Below, piece by piece: positions 10,210 through 21,094 of a stretch of DNA of 64,000 nt; the first letter of the stretch is position 1, and each line of letters starts with the position of its first letter. The DNA is from Nevskia sp. (GTDB lineage: Bacteria > Pseudomonadota > Gammaproteobacteria > Nevskiales > Nevskiaceae), in NCBI GenBank assembly GCA_030694365.1, contig JAUXYM010000082.1, positions 62,001-126,000 on the forward strand, given 5' to 3'. The notes under the pieces were generated by a model that made no database searches, was not told the DNA's origin, and saw only the letters and a list, made by a program, of their open reading frames with translations. A program made the translations under genes and the position numbers.

Positions 10210-10804
10210 TCAGGCGTAAGCGGGCGGTTCCGGCTCGCTGATCGTCGTCGGCAGCTCGACGACGTAGTAGATGTCGTCGAGCGTCAGATCCAGATTCAGA
10301 CAGCTCAAATGCAGCGTGCCGCTGCCTTCGATGCGCGTCGGATTGAATATGCCCTTGTCGTCGCGCCGATAGACATCGACGCGGCGGCGATCCTGATCGA
10401 CCAGCACGTATTCGCGAAGACTAGGCAGCAGTGCGTAGTTCTGGCGCTTTTCGCGGCGGTCGATGTCAGCGGTGGTCGGCGACAGCACTTCGATCACGAA
10501 GCAGGGTTTGGTCAGCGCGTACTGATCGTTGTCCGAGGCGTCACAGCTTGCCGTGACATCCGGGTAGTAGAAGAATGTTCAGGCTTGCGATCCCGAGCTT
10601 CATTGACTGCGAAAACACCGTGCAGCCCGTGCCGCGCGCCTTGATGTGTGCTGCGGAGGCCAGATTCATCACGATCTGGCTGTGGCGCCGTGACGCGCCC
10701 GACATCGCGTAGACCTCGCCATCGATGTACTCGTGGCGAACTTCACTGCGCAGTTCGCCGGCCAGATAGTCGGCGACGCTCACGCGGGCAAGTGCGTTCT
10801 GCAT
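10210..10804 (-). pseudogene. Uma2 family endonuclease-like gene with a +1 frameshift
   Basis: N-terminal half ([28 protein letters not shown]) and C-terminal half (FYYPDVTASCD...KPCFVIEVLSPTTADIDRREK) lie in different frames, joined near 10575. Confidence 0.85.
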
Positions 10805-10878
10805 GGGACGTTCCTCGCGAAACGGGTTTTTCGGATAACACGGCTAAAATATCACCAGTTCTTCCCTGCGGGCCTGCC

Positions 10879-12765
10879 ATGAACAGCAACAACTTCGATG
10901 TGATCGTGATTGGCGGCGGCCACGCTGGCACCGAAGCCGCGCTGGCGGCTGCCCGCAGCGGCGCCCGCACCCTGCTGGTCACCCAGAACATCGAGACCCT
11001 CGGGCAGATGTCCTGCAACCCGGCGATCGGCGGCATCGGCAAGGGCCATCTGGTCCGCGAGATCGATGCCCTCGGGGGCGCGATGGCACATGCGGCCGAT
11101 CGCGCCGGCATCCAGTTCCGCATCCTCAATGCTTCGAAAGGCCCGGCGGTGCGCGCGACCCGCGTCCAGGCCGATCGCATGCTCTATCGCGCTGCAATAC
11201 GCGAGCTGCTCGAGAACCAGCCGAACCTGTCGCTGTTCCAGCAGGAAGTCGATGATCTGATCGTTGAAGGTGAAGCCATGCGCGGTGTCGTCACCCGCGC
11301 CGGCCTGCGCTTCACCGCGCGCGCCGTGGTGCTCACCGTCGGCACCTTCCTCGCCGGCAAGATTCACGTCGGCATGGTCAATCATCAGGGCGGCCGCGCT
11401 GGCGATGCGCCGAGCAATGCGCTGGCCGCGCGTCTGCGCGAACTGCCGCTGCGCGTGGGCCGCCTCAAGACCGGCACGCCGCCGCGCATCGATGGCCGCA
11501 CGATCAACTACGACGGTCTGATCGAACAGCCGGGCGATACGCCGACGCCGGTGTTCTCGTTCCTGGGCTCGGTGGCCGAGCATCCGCGTCAGGTGTCGTG
11601 CTGGATGACCCACACCAATGAGCGTACCCACGAGATCATCCGCAGCGGTTTCGATCGCAGCCCGATGTTCACCGGCGTCATCGAAGGCACCGGGCCGCGC
11701 TATTGCCCGAGCGTCGAGGACAAGGTCAATCGCTTCGCCTCGAAGACTTCGCATCAGGTGTTCATCGAGCCGGAAGGCCTGAGCACCCACGAGGTTTATC
11801 CGAACGGCATCTCCACCAGCTTGCCGTACGACATCCAGGAAGCGCTGGTGCACTCGATCAAGGGTTTCGAGCACGCCCACATCACCCGGCCGGGTTATGC
11901 GATCGAGTACGACTACTTCGATCCGCGCGATCTGCAGATGAGCCTGGAAACCAAACCCATCGCTGGCCTGTTCTTCGCCGGCCAGATCAACGGCACCACC
12001 GGTTACGAGGAAGCCGCGGCTCAGGGTCTGCTAGCCGGCATCAATGCCGCCCGCAAATCGCGCGATGAAGCGCCGTGGTGCCCGGCTCGGCATGAGGCTT
12101 ACATCGGCGTGCTGGTCGATGATCTGATCACTCGCGGCACCGCCGAGCCGTATCGCATGTTCACCTCGCGTGCCGAGCATCGCCTGCTGCTGCGCGAGGA
12201 CAACGCCGATCTTCGTCTGACGCCCGTCGGCCGCGAGATGAATCTGGTCGACGATGCGCGCTGGAATGCCTTTGCGGCGAAGCGCGATGCGATTGACACT
12301 GAAAGCGCGCGGCTGGCCGCGCACTGGTTGAAGCCGGTGCAGCTCGGCATACCGGCGATGGTCGAGGCTTTTGGCCCGGCGTCGGCCGACAACGGCACGT
12401 CGGCACTTGACCTGCTGCGCCGGCCCGAAGCCAACATCGCCGCGCTGAAGCGCTTCGGGCTGATGCCTGAGGACATCGACGACGCGGTTGCCGAACAGGT
12501 CGAAATCCGCGTCAAGTACGCCGGCTACATCGAGCGTCAGCAGGTCGAGATCGCCCGCGCCGCGCGTTATGACGATGCGCCGGTGCCGGTCGATCTCGAT
12601 TACGCGGCGGTCAGAGGCCTGTCGAACGAGGTGCGCCAGAAGCTCGCGGCGCATCGGCCGCAGACGGTCGCGCAGGCCGGCCGCATTTCCGGCGTCACGC
12701 CGGCGGCCGTGTCACTGCTGCTGGTGCATCTGAAGAAGCTCGGCCTGCTCAGGCGAACCGCCTGA
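10879..12765 (+). CDS. mnmG: tRNA uridine-5-carboxymethylaminomethyl(34) synthesis enzyme MnmG (GidA)
   Basis: [61 protein letters not shown]. Confidence 0.98.
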   Translation: MNSNNFDVIVIGGGHAGTEAALAAARSGARTLLVTQNIETLGQMSCNPAIGGIGKGHLVREIDALGGAMAHAADRAGIQFRILNASKGPAVRATRVQADRMLYRAAIRELLENQPNLSLFQQEVDDLIVEGEAMRGVVTRAGLRFTARAVVLTVGTFLAGKIHVGMVNHQGGRAGDAPSNALAARLRELPLRVGRLKTGTPPRIDGRTINYDGLIEQPGDTPTPVFSFLGSVAEHPRQVSCWMTHTNERTHEIIRSGFDRSPMFTGVIEGTGPRYCPSVEDKVNRFASKTSHQVFIEPEGLSTHEVYPNGISTSLPYDIQEALVHSIKGFEHAHITRPGYAIEYDYFDPRDLQMSLETKPIAGLFFAGQINGTTGYEEAAAQGLLAGINAARKSRDEAPWCPARHEAYIGVLVDDLITRGTAEPYRMFTSRAEHRLLLREDNADLRLTPVGREMNLVDDARWNAFAAKRDAIDTESARLAAHWLKPVQLGIPAMVEAFGPASADNGTSALDLLRRPEANIAALKRFGLMPEDIDDAVAEQVEIRVKYAGYIERQQVEIARAARYDDAPVPVDLDYAAVRGLSNEVRQKLAAHRPQTVAQAGRISGVTPAAVSLLLVHLKKLGLLRRTA

Positions 12766-12790
12766 GCCTAGCTGCTTCAAGAAGCTTCGA

Positions 12791-13192
12791 TCAGCACAGG
12801 TGGCTGATCGCGCGCAGCACGTCGGAGCGCGAAATCTGCCCGACCAGCTGGCCGTTCTCGATCACCGGATAGCGGCGGAACGGCGCGGTGGTGAACATCG
12901 TCGCCAATTGCATGAGGTTGGTTTCCGGATCGACGGTCACCGGCTTGCCACTCATGTACTGCGCGACCGGGCCGGCGATGCAGCTGTCCTGCGCGGCGGT
13001 CAGCGCCACGGCGAGACAATCGCGCTGCGACAGGACGCCGACCAGGTTGCCCTTGGCATCGACGACCGGCGCACCGGAGATGCCTTTCTCGACGAGCGTA
13101 TGAACCGCGTGCATCACTTCCATGTCCGGCCGGAAGGTGATGAGTTTGGTCGTCATGTAATCGCGGACCTTGACGGAATCAAGCGTTGCCAT
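12791..13192 (-). CDS. CBS domain-containing protein
   Basis: Two CBS repeats (VRDYMTTKLITFRPD...GAPVVD; AQYMSGKPVTVDPE...YPVIENGQLVGQISRSDVL). Confidence 0.9.
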   Translation of the reverse strand: MATLDSVKVRDYMTTKLITFRPDMEVMHAVHTLVEKGISGAPVVDAKGNLVGVLSQRDCLAVALTAAQDSCIAGPVAQYMSGKPVTVDPETNLMQLATMFTTAPFRRYPVIENGQLVGQISRSDVLRAISHLC

Positions 13193-13293
13193 TTTAGTTT
13201 TCTCCCCCTCGCATGCGCCGACAGTAGCGCGCAGGGAATGCGGAAACAACCGGGGTCGGTTGCTGACAGGTAGGGTGCGACCCGCTTTTTCCG

Positions 13294-14076
13294 TCACAGC
13301 GCGCCGTCGAACAATCCGGACGGCGGCGGTTCGACGCCGGCCTTCGGCAGCACCGCATGCAAGGCGGCGCCGTGCTCGCGCAGCCAGCCGCGCCAGTGCA
13401 CGTGATCGTCCATCTGTTTTTCGACCAGCCGCCAGAAGCGCGGCGAGTGATCGAGGTGGCGACGATGGCAAAGCTCGTGGATCACCACGTAGCGCAGCGC
13501 TTCGCGCGGGGCCATCACCAGCCGCCAGTTCAGGCTGATCAGACCATCCGGCGTGCAACTGCCCCACAGCGATTTCTGATCGGCGATGCGCGGGCCGATG
13601 AAGCTGACGCCGAGCCGAGCCGCTTCGCTTTCGAGCAGGCTGCGGGCATCGTTGCGGGCCAGCTTGCTGAGCGCCGTCCGCAGCGTCTGAGCCAGCAGTT
13701 CGGTGTCGACGCTGTCGGCGATCGAGCAGAACAGGCTGACTTCATGGTCCAGACGGACCATCGGCCTGGCGATGCGCGACAGCACGATGCGCAGCGGCAG
13801 TTGCTGGCCGTGCACCGGGATCGTGTCGCTGCCATCCCAGCGCAGCAACGGATGCGCCGGCACGCGTGCGGCACGCGATTTCAGCTCGACCAGCTTGCGG
13901 CGGATCCATTCCTCGCGGCTCTTCAGGAAGGCGTGCGCGGTACTGCGTGGCACGCGCTTCGGAATCACCAGCAGCACGTTGCCGTCGGGCCGGACTTCGA
14001 TGCGGATGTTGCTGGCTCGCGCGCTGACTCGTTCAGTCAGTTGCAGCGGCGCGAACGGTCCGAGCAGATCGGCCAT
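13294..14076 (-). CDS. YgjP-like (DUF45) M48 family metallopeptidase
   Basis: YVVIHELCHRRHLDHSPRFW HExxH motif; SLWGSCTPDGLISLNWRL. Confidence 0.88.
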   Translation of the reverse strand: MADLLGPFAPLQLTERVSARASNIRIEVRPDGNVLLVIPKRVPRSTAHAFLKSREEWIRRKLVELKSRAARVPAHPLLRWDGSDTIPVHGQQLPLRIVLSRIARPMVRLDHEVSLFCSIADSVDTELLAQTLRTALSKLARNDARSLLESEAARLGVSFIGPRIADQKSLWGSCTPDGLISLNWRLVMAPREALRYVVIHELCHRRHLDHSPRFWRLVEKQMDDHVHWRGWLREHGAALHAVLPKAGVEPPPSGLFDGAL

Positions 14077-14255
14077 CAGTTCAACCGGGGCAGCCGGGCC
14101 GAACAGAGAATGCGAGATGCAATCTCGCGGGTCACGGCGGGGTCAGTCGGCAGGGAAGCAATCATGTGACGCGAGCATGCAACGGATAGAGGAGTGTATT
14201 CGGGCTACGGGTCAGGCGTGGCAATGGACGCGGCGAACGGCAGCAGGCCACCGCA

Positions 14256-15056
14256 TCAGCCTTCGCGGTAGCCGATGCGGGCCAGCAGGCCATCGAGTTC
14301 GTCGAGGTCGTGGAACTTGATCCGCAGCTCGCCGCTGCTGGCGCTGCCCGGCTTGAAGTCCGCGCTGTAGCCGAGGTGATCGGACAGCTTGCTGGCGAGC
14401 TTCTGCCAGTCGTCCGGCTTGGCCGCTGCGGCAATCACTCTTGCCCCGGTGGCCAGGCGCCGTTCGAGCGCCCGCACGCTGAGCCGCTCGCGCACGCAGG
14501 CTTCGGCCCAGCGCAACTGCGAATGCGTCTGCAGCCCTGCCAGCACCTTGGCGTGACCGAGGCTCAGGGAACCTTCATCGAGCAGCGTCTGCACCGCCGG
14601 TGCCAGCGCCAGCAAGCGCAGGAAGTTGGTGACATAGGCGCGGGATTTGCCGATCCGGGTGCCGATCGCTTCGTGGGTCAGCGTGTGGGCATCGCCGAGT
14701 TTGCGCAGGCCATCGGCGGTTTCCATCGGCGACAGCGATTCGCGCTGCAGGTTTTCGATCAGCCCGAGCACGCGGGCTTCGGCTTCGTCGAGATCGTCGC
14801 GGATCAGCGCCGGCACTTCGTGCAGCCCGGCCAGTTGCGCGGCGCGCCAGCGGCGCTCGCCGGCCAGCAGCTCGTACTCGCGGCGCGGACCGTGGCCGAG
14901 CGAGCGCAGCACCAGCGGCTGGATGATGCCGGATTCGCGGATCGATTCGGCCAGTTCGCGCAGCGCATCGGCCGCGAAGCGGCGCCGGGCCTGGGTGCTG
15001 CCCGGACGGATCAGGTCCAGCGGAATGCGGCGGATGGTTTCGCCCGGAAGAGTCAC
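14256..15056 (-). CDS. parB: ParB/RepB/Spo0J family partition protein
   Basis: ELLAGERRWRAAQLAG, ENLQRESLSPMETADG, HEAIGTRIGKSRAYVTNFLRLL, LSLGHAKVLAGL. Confidence 0.9.
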   Translation of the reverse strand: MTLPGETIRRIPLDLIRPGSTQARRRFAADALRELAESIRESGIIQPLVLRSLGHGPRREYELLAGERRWRAAQLAGLHEVPALIRDDLDEAEARVLGLIENLQRESLSPMETADGLRKLGDAHTLTHEAIGTRIGKSRAYVTNFLRLLALAPAVQTLLDEGSLSLGHAKVLAGLQTHSQLRWAEACVRERLSVRALERRLATGARVIAAAAKPDDWQKLASKLSDHLGYSADFKPGSASSGELRIKFHDLDELDGLLARIGYREG

Positions 15057-15217
15057 GCTTGATCCCTGTGGGATAATCCCGATATTGGAACATCAAAGTG
15101 CATGAGCATGGCGCGGTCAGCGCCGGTCTCCCTGCTATCGGTCTTCGAGTCGCCGCGACCTGCGCGCCGGACCTGTCCCCCATATCTCATCTCATCTGCC
15201 ATTCAACAGGAACGTCC

Positions 15218-15760
15218 GTGGAAGAGCATTACAAGGCGATCATCGAAGCCGTTGGCGAAGATCCGAACCGCGAAGGCCTGCTGCGCACGCCGCAGCGCGC
15301 CGCGAAAGCGATGGAATTCCTGACCCAGGGCTACAAGCAGGATCTGAAGGAACTGGTCAACGATGCGGTGTTCACCACCTCGAACAACGAGATGGTGATC
15401 GTCCGCGACATCGAGCTGTATTCGATGTGCGAGCACCACCTGCTGCCGTTCCTCGGCCGGGCTCATATTGCCTATCTGCCGAACGGCAAGGTCATCGGGC
15501 TGTCGAAAATTCCGCGCATTGTCGACATGTTCGCGCGCCGGCTGCAGATTCAGGAGAAGCTGACCCAGCAGATCGGCAACTGCGTGCAGGAAGTGACGGA
15601 TGCCAAGGGCGTGGCGGTTGTCGTGGAAGCGAAACATCTGTGCGCGATGATGCGCGGTGTTGAAAAGCAGAACTCGTCGATGACCACGTCGATGATGCTC
15701 GGCCGCTTTCGCGACGATCCGCGCACCCGCCAGGAGTTCCTGACCCTGATCCGCGGCTGA
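15218..15760 (+). CDS. folE: GTP cyclohydrolase I FolE (GTG start)
   Basis: [70 protein letters not shown]. Confidence 0.97.
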   Translation: MEEHYKAIIEAVGEDPNREGLLRTPQRAAKAMEFLTQGYKQDLKELVNDAVFTTSNNEMVIVRDIELYSMCEHHLLPFLGRAHIAYLPNGKVIGLSKIPRIVDMFARRLQIQEKLTQQIGNCVQEVTDAKGVAVVVEAKHLCAMMRGVEKQNSSMTTSMMLGRFRDDPRTRQEFLTLIRG

Positions 15761-15886
15761 ATCCGGTGGGGTGTCGGCTACCGTACCCATTGATACGGGC
15801 CGGCGTCACGTTCGTATAATCGCCGAAGTTCCAACCGGCGCAGTGATCATACTGATTGCTGCGTCCAGCATCCCGGAGTCAAAGCC

Positions 15887-16873
15887 ATGGGCAGCGCAGC
15901 GCCTCGTCACACGTTCGGCACGCCGGACCAGATCGCCGTCATGGTCGATCTCCAAGCTTCTGTCGAACAGCTGACGGCCGATCATCTCGAACGTCGCAAG
16001 CTGTGGTTCCCGAACGAACTGCTGTCGGCGGACGCGCATGACATCGAAGCCAGCGAGGCCGATCTTGCCGAAGTGCGCGAAGCCGCGCGCGGCCTGCCGG
16101 ACACCATCCGCGTCGCGCTGGCCCTGAACCTGCTGACCGAGGAAGGCCTGCCGCATTTCCATCGCCTGATCGCTACGCATCTCGGCAACGAATCGCCGTG
16201 GAGCACCTGGAACAACATGTGGACGGCCGAGGAAGACCGCCACGGCTGCGCGATGCGCGACTACTGCCGCGATGCCCGCATCTTCAACATGGGCGCGCTG
16301 GAGAAGATGCAGTACCACTACATCGAGGCCGGCTTCAATCCGGACTGGCAGCAAGACCCGTATCGCCTGCTGGCCTACACCTCGATGCAGGAGAAGGCGA
16401 CCCAGGTTGCCCACGCCAACACCGGCCGCACCTGCGGCAAGTACGAGCCGCGCATCCAGCGCATCCTCGCCTACATCGCCGGCGACGAATCGCGCCATTA
16501 CGCGTTCTATCGCGCCTGCTTCGGCGGCATCCTGGAGCGCGATCCGAACAACGCGCTGTACTCGCTGCTCAAGGTAATGCCGGCGCTGGCGATGCCCGGC
16601 CACAACATGCCGGGCTACGATCACATGTCCGATGTCGTTCGCCGCGCCGAAATCTACGGCCCGCGCAACTACCAGGCGATCGTCGAGGAGTTGCTCGAGC
16701 ACTGGCAGATCGGGGCGATGACCGGCCTGTCGGCCAGCGGCCGCGAGTATCAGGACAAACTGATGAAGATTCCGGCGCGTCTGGCGCGGATGGCCGATTA
16801 CCTGGACGGCAAGGCCGTCGGCAGCCGGGATTTCAGCTTCGATTTCATCTACAACCGCGTGATCACGATCTGA
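15887..16873 (+). CDS. acyl-ACP desaturase (soluble diiron, FA_desaturase_2)
   Basis: Diiron motifs WTAEEDRHG and AGDESRHYAFY. Confidence 0.9.
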   Translation: MGSAAPRHTFGTPDQIAVMVDLQASVEQLTADHLERRKLWFPNELLSADAHDIEASEADLAEVREAARGLPDTIRVALALNLLTEEGLPHFHRLIATHLGNESPWSTWNNMWTAEEDRHGCAMRDYCRDARIFNMGALEKMQYHYIEAGFNPDWQQDPYRLLAYTSMQEKATQVAHANTGRTCGKYEPRIQRILAYIAGDESRHYAFYRACFGGILERDPNNALYSLLKVMPALAMPGHNMPGYDHMSDVVRRAEIYGPRNYQAIVEELLEHWQIGAMTGLSASGREYQDKLMKIPARLARMADYLDGKAVGSRDFSFDFIYNRVITI

Positions 16874-16897
16874 TCTGCCAGCCGTCCGGCATTGGCT

Positions 16898-17179
16898 TCA
16901 GCGTCGGACGACAAAGCCCGCGTCATCGGCCACCGGCGCATCGACGGCACGCCACTCCAGCGTCTCGACCTGGGCCGTCGGCGGGCCGCGACGCAGCCAG
17001 TCGCGCAGCGCTTTCACAGCATCGGCATTGATGCCGGCCACCAGGCCTTCCACCGAACCGTCCGGGCAGTTGCGCACCCAGCCAACCAGGCCCAGCGCCT
17101 GCGCCTTGCGCCGGGTCGCGACCCGGAAGCCGACGCCCTGAACCCGGCCAGTCACCACGAAACGGTAAGATTCCTGCAT
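16898..17179 (-). CDS. acylphosphatase
   Basis: VTGRVQGVGFRVATRRKAQALGLVGWVRNCPDGSVE. Confidence 0.93.
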   Translation of the reverse strand: MQESYRFVVTGRVQGVGFRVATRRKAQALGLVGWVRNCPDGSVEGLVAGINADAVKALRDWLRRGPPTAQVETLEWRAVDAPVADDAGFVVRR

Positions 17180-17209
17180 GTCGGCAATTGTCTTCAGAGA
17201 GCGCAAACC

Positions 17210-17899
17210 ATGGCTTTGGCAATCATAGAGCGCCTGCGCCGAAGGCTGGAGCGAGGCTTCGATGCGATCACCGGCCGGGCGCTGGAACTGGCCGGCCGCG
17301 AATCGTTCTCGCTGTCTGCCGAGCTGCCGGGGCTCACCGCCGATGCGCCGCTGCTGCGCCTGAAGCTGGAAATGCTCAGCGAGGAACTTGGCGATGGCGG
17401 CCGCTTCCGGCTGCGCGCGCATCTGCAAGCGCATCTGGCTTCCGCGCTGACGCCGCTGCCATCGCCGGGCAAGGCGCACGATGCGATCGCTGGCCCGGAT
17501 AGCCAAAGCCTGCCGGCAGCCGGCGTCGGCCGCCTGCTGCGGATGAGCCTCAAGGTGCCGGCGATTCGCCGCGCGGCCGCGCCGCTGATCCGTCATGACG
17601 TCAACACCTGGATCGACGTTCGCGCCTCGACCGCCGATCTCATCGACGGTGCTCGCGCGCTGCTGCCGGAAAGCGATCAGCTGCGCGCGCTCGGCATCGA
17701 TACCACGGTCGCTGGCGATGGCCCGCTGGCGCAGACCTGGGCCGGCTCCACCGGCGGTCTGACGCCGGGTTTTGCCCAGGTGTCGCTGATCCAGATCGAC
17801 AAGCGCCATCTGCCGAAGGCGGTGAGCGCGCTGCTCGGCGATCAGCCGTTCCAGCTGGTCGCGGCGGTGGTCAACGTGGCGGAGGAAAAGCGCCGCTGA
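17210..17899 (+). CDS. hypothetical protein
   Basis: 230-aa ORF with consistent codon bias; no family recognised. Confidence 0.65.
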   Translation: MALAIIERLRRRLERGFDAITGRALELAGRESFSLSAELPGLTADAPLLRLKLEMLSEELGDGGRFRLRAHLQAHLASALTPLPSPGKAHDAIAGPDSQSLPAAGVGRLLRMSLKVPAIRRAAAPLIRHDVNTWIDVRASTADLIDGARALLPESDQLRALGIDTTVAGDGPLAQTWAGSTGGLTPGFAQVSLIQIDKRHLPKAVSALLGDQPFQLVAAVVNVAEEKRR

Positions 17900-17927
17900 T
17901 CGCCGCCGCAACGCGGCCAACAAAAAA

Positions 17928-17949
17928 GCGGGAACCTTTCGGTCCCCGC
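17928..17949. terminator. candidate stem-loop terminator
   Basis: GCGGGAACC-TTTC-GGTCCCCGC stem with one mismatch; the T-tract is present only on the minus-strand side (AAAAAA upstream on +). Confidence 0.4.
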
Positions 17950-18208
17950 CTCAAACCCTCCCCCCAAAATGATCCGGCGAGCTGCGGTGGCCGGGAACCT
18001 CGAACCTGTTGCCGGTGCAGCAGGCTTGATGGGCGGAGACTAGCCTCATTCTTTACAGTCGCCTAGACCCGCAGTGCAACATGCAGCAAAGCCCGCGCGG
18101 CGGCTTGTCATGCTGCTCGCGTAGCATCGCGGCCGTTCGGGGATTGCCCGATGTCTGACTGAACGCTGCCGCCTTCCGTCCATCCATCCGACCGATCGAC
18201 TCGCGCCC

Positions 18209-19543
18209 GTGCCTGCCCAGCGTTTCCGTGAAGTGTGGTCGCTGGCACTGCCGATCCTTGGCGCGATGCTGTCCCAGGTATTACTGAACCTGGTTGATCT
18301 GGCGATGGTCGGCCATCTGGGTGCCAATGCGCTGGCCGGCGTCGGTGCCGCCAGCTTCCTGCATTTCACCGCGTTCTCGGCGATCACCGGCCTGTCGTCC
18401 GCCGTGCAGGCGATGGCCGCACGGCGCCACGGCGAAGGCCGGCTCGACGAAACCGCGGTGTCGCTGAACGGCGGGCTGCTGCTGTCGCTGCTGATCGGCC
18501 TGCCGCTGTCGCTGGTGCTGATCGCCGCTGCGCCCTGGCTGTTCTCGACGCTCTACTCAGACCCGGAGGTCGGCGACGAAGGCACGGTCTACCTGCAGTT
18601 CCGGTTGGCGGCGATCGTCGCCGTCGGCATCAATTTCTCGTTCCGGGGTTACTGGAGCGCGATCCGCCGTGCGCGGCTCTATCTCTACGTGCTCGGCGGC
18701 ATGAGCGCGCTAAACATCCTGCTCGACTGGCTGCTGATCTTCGGCAAGTTCGGACTGCCGGAAATGGGCACCCGCGGTGCCGGGCTGGCCAACCTGATCA
18801 GCGCGTTTGCCGGTGCTGCCGCCTATCTGGGACTGGCCTGGCGGGAGGCACGGCCGGCCGGCTTCCTGCGCCGCCTGCCATCGATGGCGCAGCTCGGCGA
18901 TCTGCTGCGCATCGGCCTGCCGTCCTGCGCGCAGAACCTGCTGTTCGCCGGCGGCTTTTCGGTGTTGCTGTGGATCATCGGCCAGATCGGCACGGCGGAA
19001 CTGGCGGTCACCAATGTGCTGATCAACATCACCCTGGCCGCCGTGCTGCCGGGCATTGCCTTCGGGCTTGCGGCTGCTGCGCTGACCGGCTCCGCCCTCG
19101 GCCGTGGCGATGCCGATGACGCCTATCAATGGGCCTGGGATGTGTTCCGCGCGACCTGGTGGGTGTTCGCCGCACTGGCGCTGCCGATGCTGTTTGCGAC
19201 CGACGCGGTGCTGCGCGTGTTCTTCAACGATGCGGCCACCGCTGATGTGCTGGTCGGTATCGGCCGGCTGCCGCTGCGCCTGATCGGCCTCGGCGTCACC
19301 CTCGATGGCCTCGGCTTCATCCTGATGAACGCCCTGCTCGGCGTTGGTGCCAGCAGCGTGGTGGCACTGGTCGCGGTCGGCCTGCAGTGGGGCTTCTTCC
19401 TGCCCGGCAGCTACCTGGCTGCAACGCTGTTCGGCAGTGGCCTGCCGGGAATCTGGGTATTGATGACCGGCTACCGCGCTTTCCAGACCGGCATCTTCGC
19501 CTGGCTGTGGAAGCAGAAACGCTGGGCAAAGATAAGGGTCTGA
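18209..19543 (+). CDS. MATE family efflux transporter (GTG start)
   Basis: About 12 TM; WSLALPILGAMLSQVLLNLVDLAMVGHLG typical of MATE N-termini. Confidence 0.92.
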   Translation: MPAQRFREVWSLALPILGAMLSQVLLNLVDLAMVGHLGANALAGVGAASFLHFTAFSAITGLSSAVQAMAARRHGEGRLDETAVSLNGGLLLSLLIGLPLSLVLIAAAPWLFSTLYSDPEVGDEGTVYLQFRLAAIVAVGINFSFRGYWSAIRRARLYLYVLGGMSALNILLDWLLIFGKFGLPEMGTRGAGLANLISAFAGAAAYLGLAWREARPAGFLRRLPSMAQLGDLLRIGLPSCAQNLLFAGGFSVLLWIIGQIGTAELAVTNVLINITLAAVLPGIAFGLAAAALTGSALGRGDADDAYQWAWDVFRATWWVFAALALPMLFATDAVLRVFFNDAATADVLVGIGRLPLRLIGLGVTLDGLGFILMNALLGVGASSVVALVAVGLQWGFFLPGSYLAATLFGSGLPGIWVLMTGYRAFQTGIFAWLWKQKRWAKIRV

Positions 19544-19590
19544 GCCGCCCCGTTGCCAGGACGGCTCAGACCCTGGGTACAGCGGCCAGC

Positions 19591-20163
19591 TTAGTTCGGC
19601 ACCAGCCCGTTGCCAACCACGCGCACCTTCGAACCGACGCCGAGGCCATTCATCGCCGGCACCGTGACCGTCTGCGTGCCGCCTGCATCCATCGACACCG
19701 TCACGTGGTGAACGACCTCAGCCCGGACCTGCTTCTCAGCTTCCCGGCCGGCAAAGCCGCCGATCACGGCACCGCCAATGGTCGCCAGGATCTTGCCGGA
19801 CTTCTTGCCGAACTGGGAACCGGCCACACCACCGGCAGCGGCACCACCCAGGACACCAACGCCAGAGGAATTGCCCTTCACTCGTTCATCGGCAACCGAC
19901 GAGATCACGCCGCAATCACCACAGACCGGCGGCGGAGCCGGCGCGGCCGGAGCAGCGGCTACTGGAGCCGGAGCAGGTGCCGGACGCGGCTTGGGCCTCG
20001 GCTTCGGTGCCGGTTCTTCTGCAGCGGCAGCCGGCGCGGCAACCGGCGGCGCAGCAGCAGCGGCCTCAGCGGGCACAGCAGCAGGATCAACCGGCGGCTG
20101 CGGAGCGGGACCGCAGGCGGTCAGAATGGCAAGTGCCAGCACCAGCAATGATTTCTTGTACAT
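19591..20163 (-). CDS. glycine zipper 2TM domain lipoprotein, Pro/Ala-rich
   Basis: Lipobox LTACG; GGAAAGGVAGSQFG...GGAVIGGFAGREAE glycine zippers. Confidence 0.85.
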   Translation of the reverse strand: MYKKSLLVLALAILTACGPAPQPPVDPAAVPAEAAAAAPPVAAPAAAAEEPAPKPRPKPRPAPAPAPVAAAPAAPAPPPVCGDCGVISSVADERVKGNSSGVGVLGGAAAGGVAGSQFGKKSGKILATIGGAVIGGFAGREAEKQVRAEVVHHVTVSMDAGGTQTVTVPAMNGLGVGSKVRVVGNGLVPN

Positions 20164-20342
20164 CGGGGTCTCCCTTAACAGGTTTCAAAGTGTCCGCAGG
20201 TTAGCACTGCAAGCTGAACGGAAACTGACCTGTTGATTCCCTTCTCGGACCCCCTGAAACGCAGATGGTTCGGCCATCGGATTTCGATGTGCTACCGCCC
20301 TATGCCTAGAATTCGGCCGAAAACCTGATCATCCGGACCCCG

Positions 20343-21080
20343 ATGTCCATCCCTGTTGTGCTCAGTCACTGGCGAGATTTTCGCCGCATCGTGTTGTTCA
20401 CCGGTGCCGGCTTGTCGGCGGAATCCGGCGTGCCGACCTATCGCGGCACCGGTGGCATCTGGCGCGAATACAACTATCAGGACTACGCCTGCCAGCGCGC
20501 TTTCGATCGCGACCCAGTCCAGGTCCTGGATTTCCACGAACTCCGTCGCGCCAAGGTGCTGAGCTGCGCACCACACGCCGGCCACGCCCACATCCGCGCG
20601 ATGCAGGCCGTGCACAGCGGCACCCACGTCATCACCCAGAACATCGACGGCTTGCTGCAACGCGCCGGTGTTGCCGTCGCCGCCGAACTGCACGGCAGCC
20701 TGTGGCGGCTGCGCTGTCCGAGGCATGGCATTCGCGAAGATCTGGCGGCAGGAGCGTTCGCCCATCGCCAATGTCCGGACTGCCCGCCGGCTCGCGCGCC
20801 CTGGTTGCGGCCCGACATCACCTGGTTCGAGGACGCCGTGAACGAAGCCGTGTTCGAGCACGCGGCGATGCTGGTCGACGATGCCGAGCTGTTCGTCGGC
20901 ATCGGCACTTCGGGTGCCGTCTGGCCGGCGGCTGGCTTCGCAGAACGCGCCCGCCGACGCGGCGCGCGGATGGTCGAGATCAATCCGGAAGACAACGAGG
21001 CTTCGGCGTTGTATCCGGAACGGTTGCGGATATCGGCTTCGGAGGGCCTGCCGACACTATTTCCAATCCCAGTTGAGTGA
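20343..21080 (+). CDS. cobB: Sir2 family NAD-dependent protein deacylase
   Basis: TGAGLSAESGVPTYRG, TQNIDGLLQRAG, ELHGSLWRLRCPRHG, GIGTSGAVWPAA. Confidence 0.93.
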   Translation: MSIPVVLSHWRDFRRIVLFTGAGLSAESGVPTYRGTGGIWREYNYQDYACQRAFDRDPVQVLDFHELRRAKVLSCAPHAGHAHIRAMQAVHSGTHVITQNIDGLLQRAGVAVAAELHGSLWRLRCPRHGIREDLAAGAFAHRQCPDCPPARAPWLRPDITWFEDAVNEAVFEHAAMLVDDAELFVGIGTSGAVWPAAGFAERARRRGARMVEINPEDNEASALYPERLRISASEGLPTLFPIPVE

Positions 21081-21094
21081 ATATAAGCCCGCTA

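Noticed and set aside
13255-13280. GGGTGCGACCC inverted repeat
   Set aside because: Short and not associated with a T-run or a repeated family; likely chance in GC-rich DNA.
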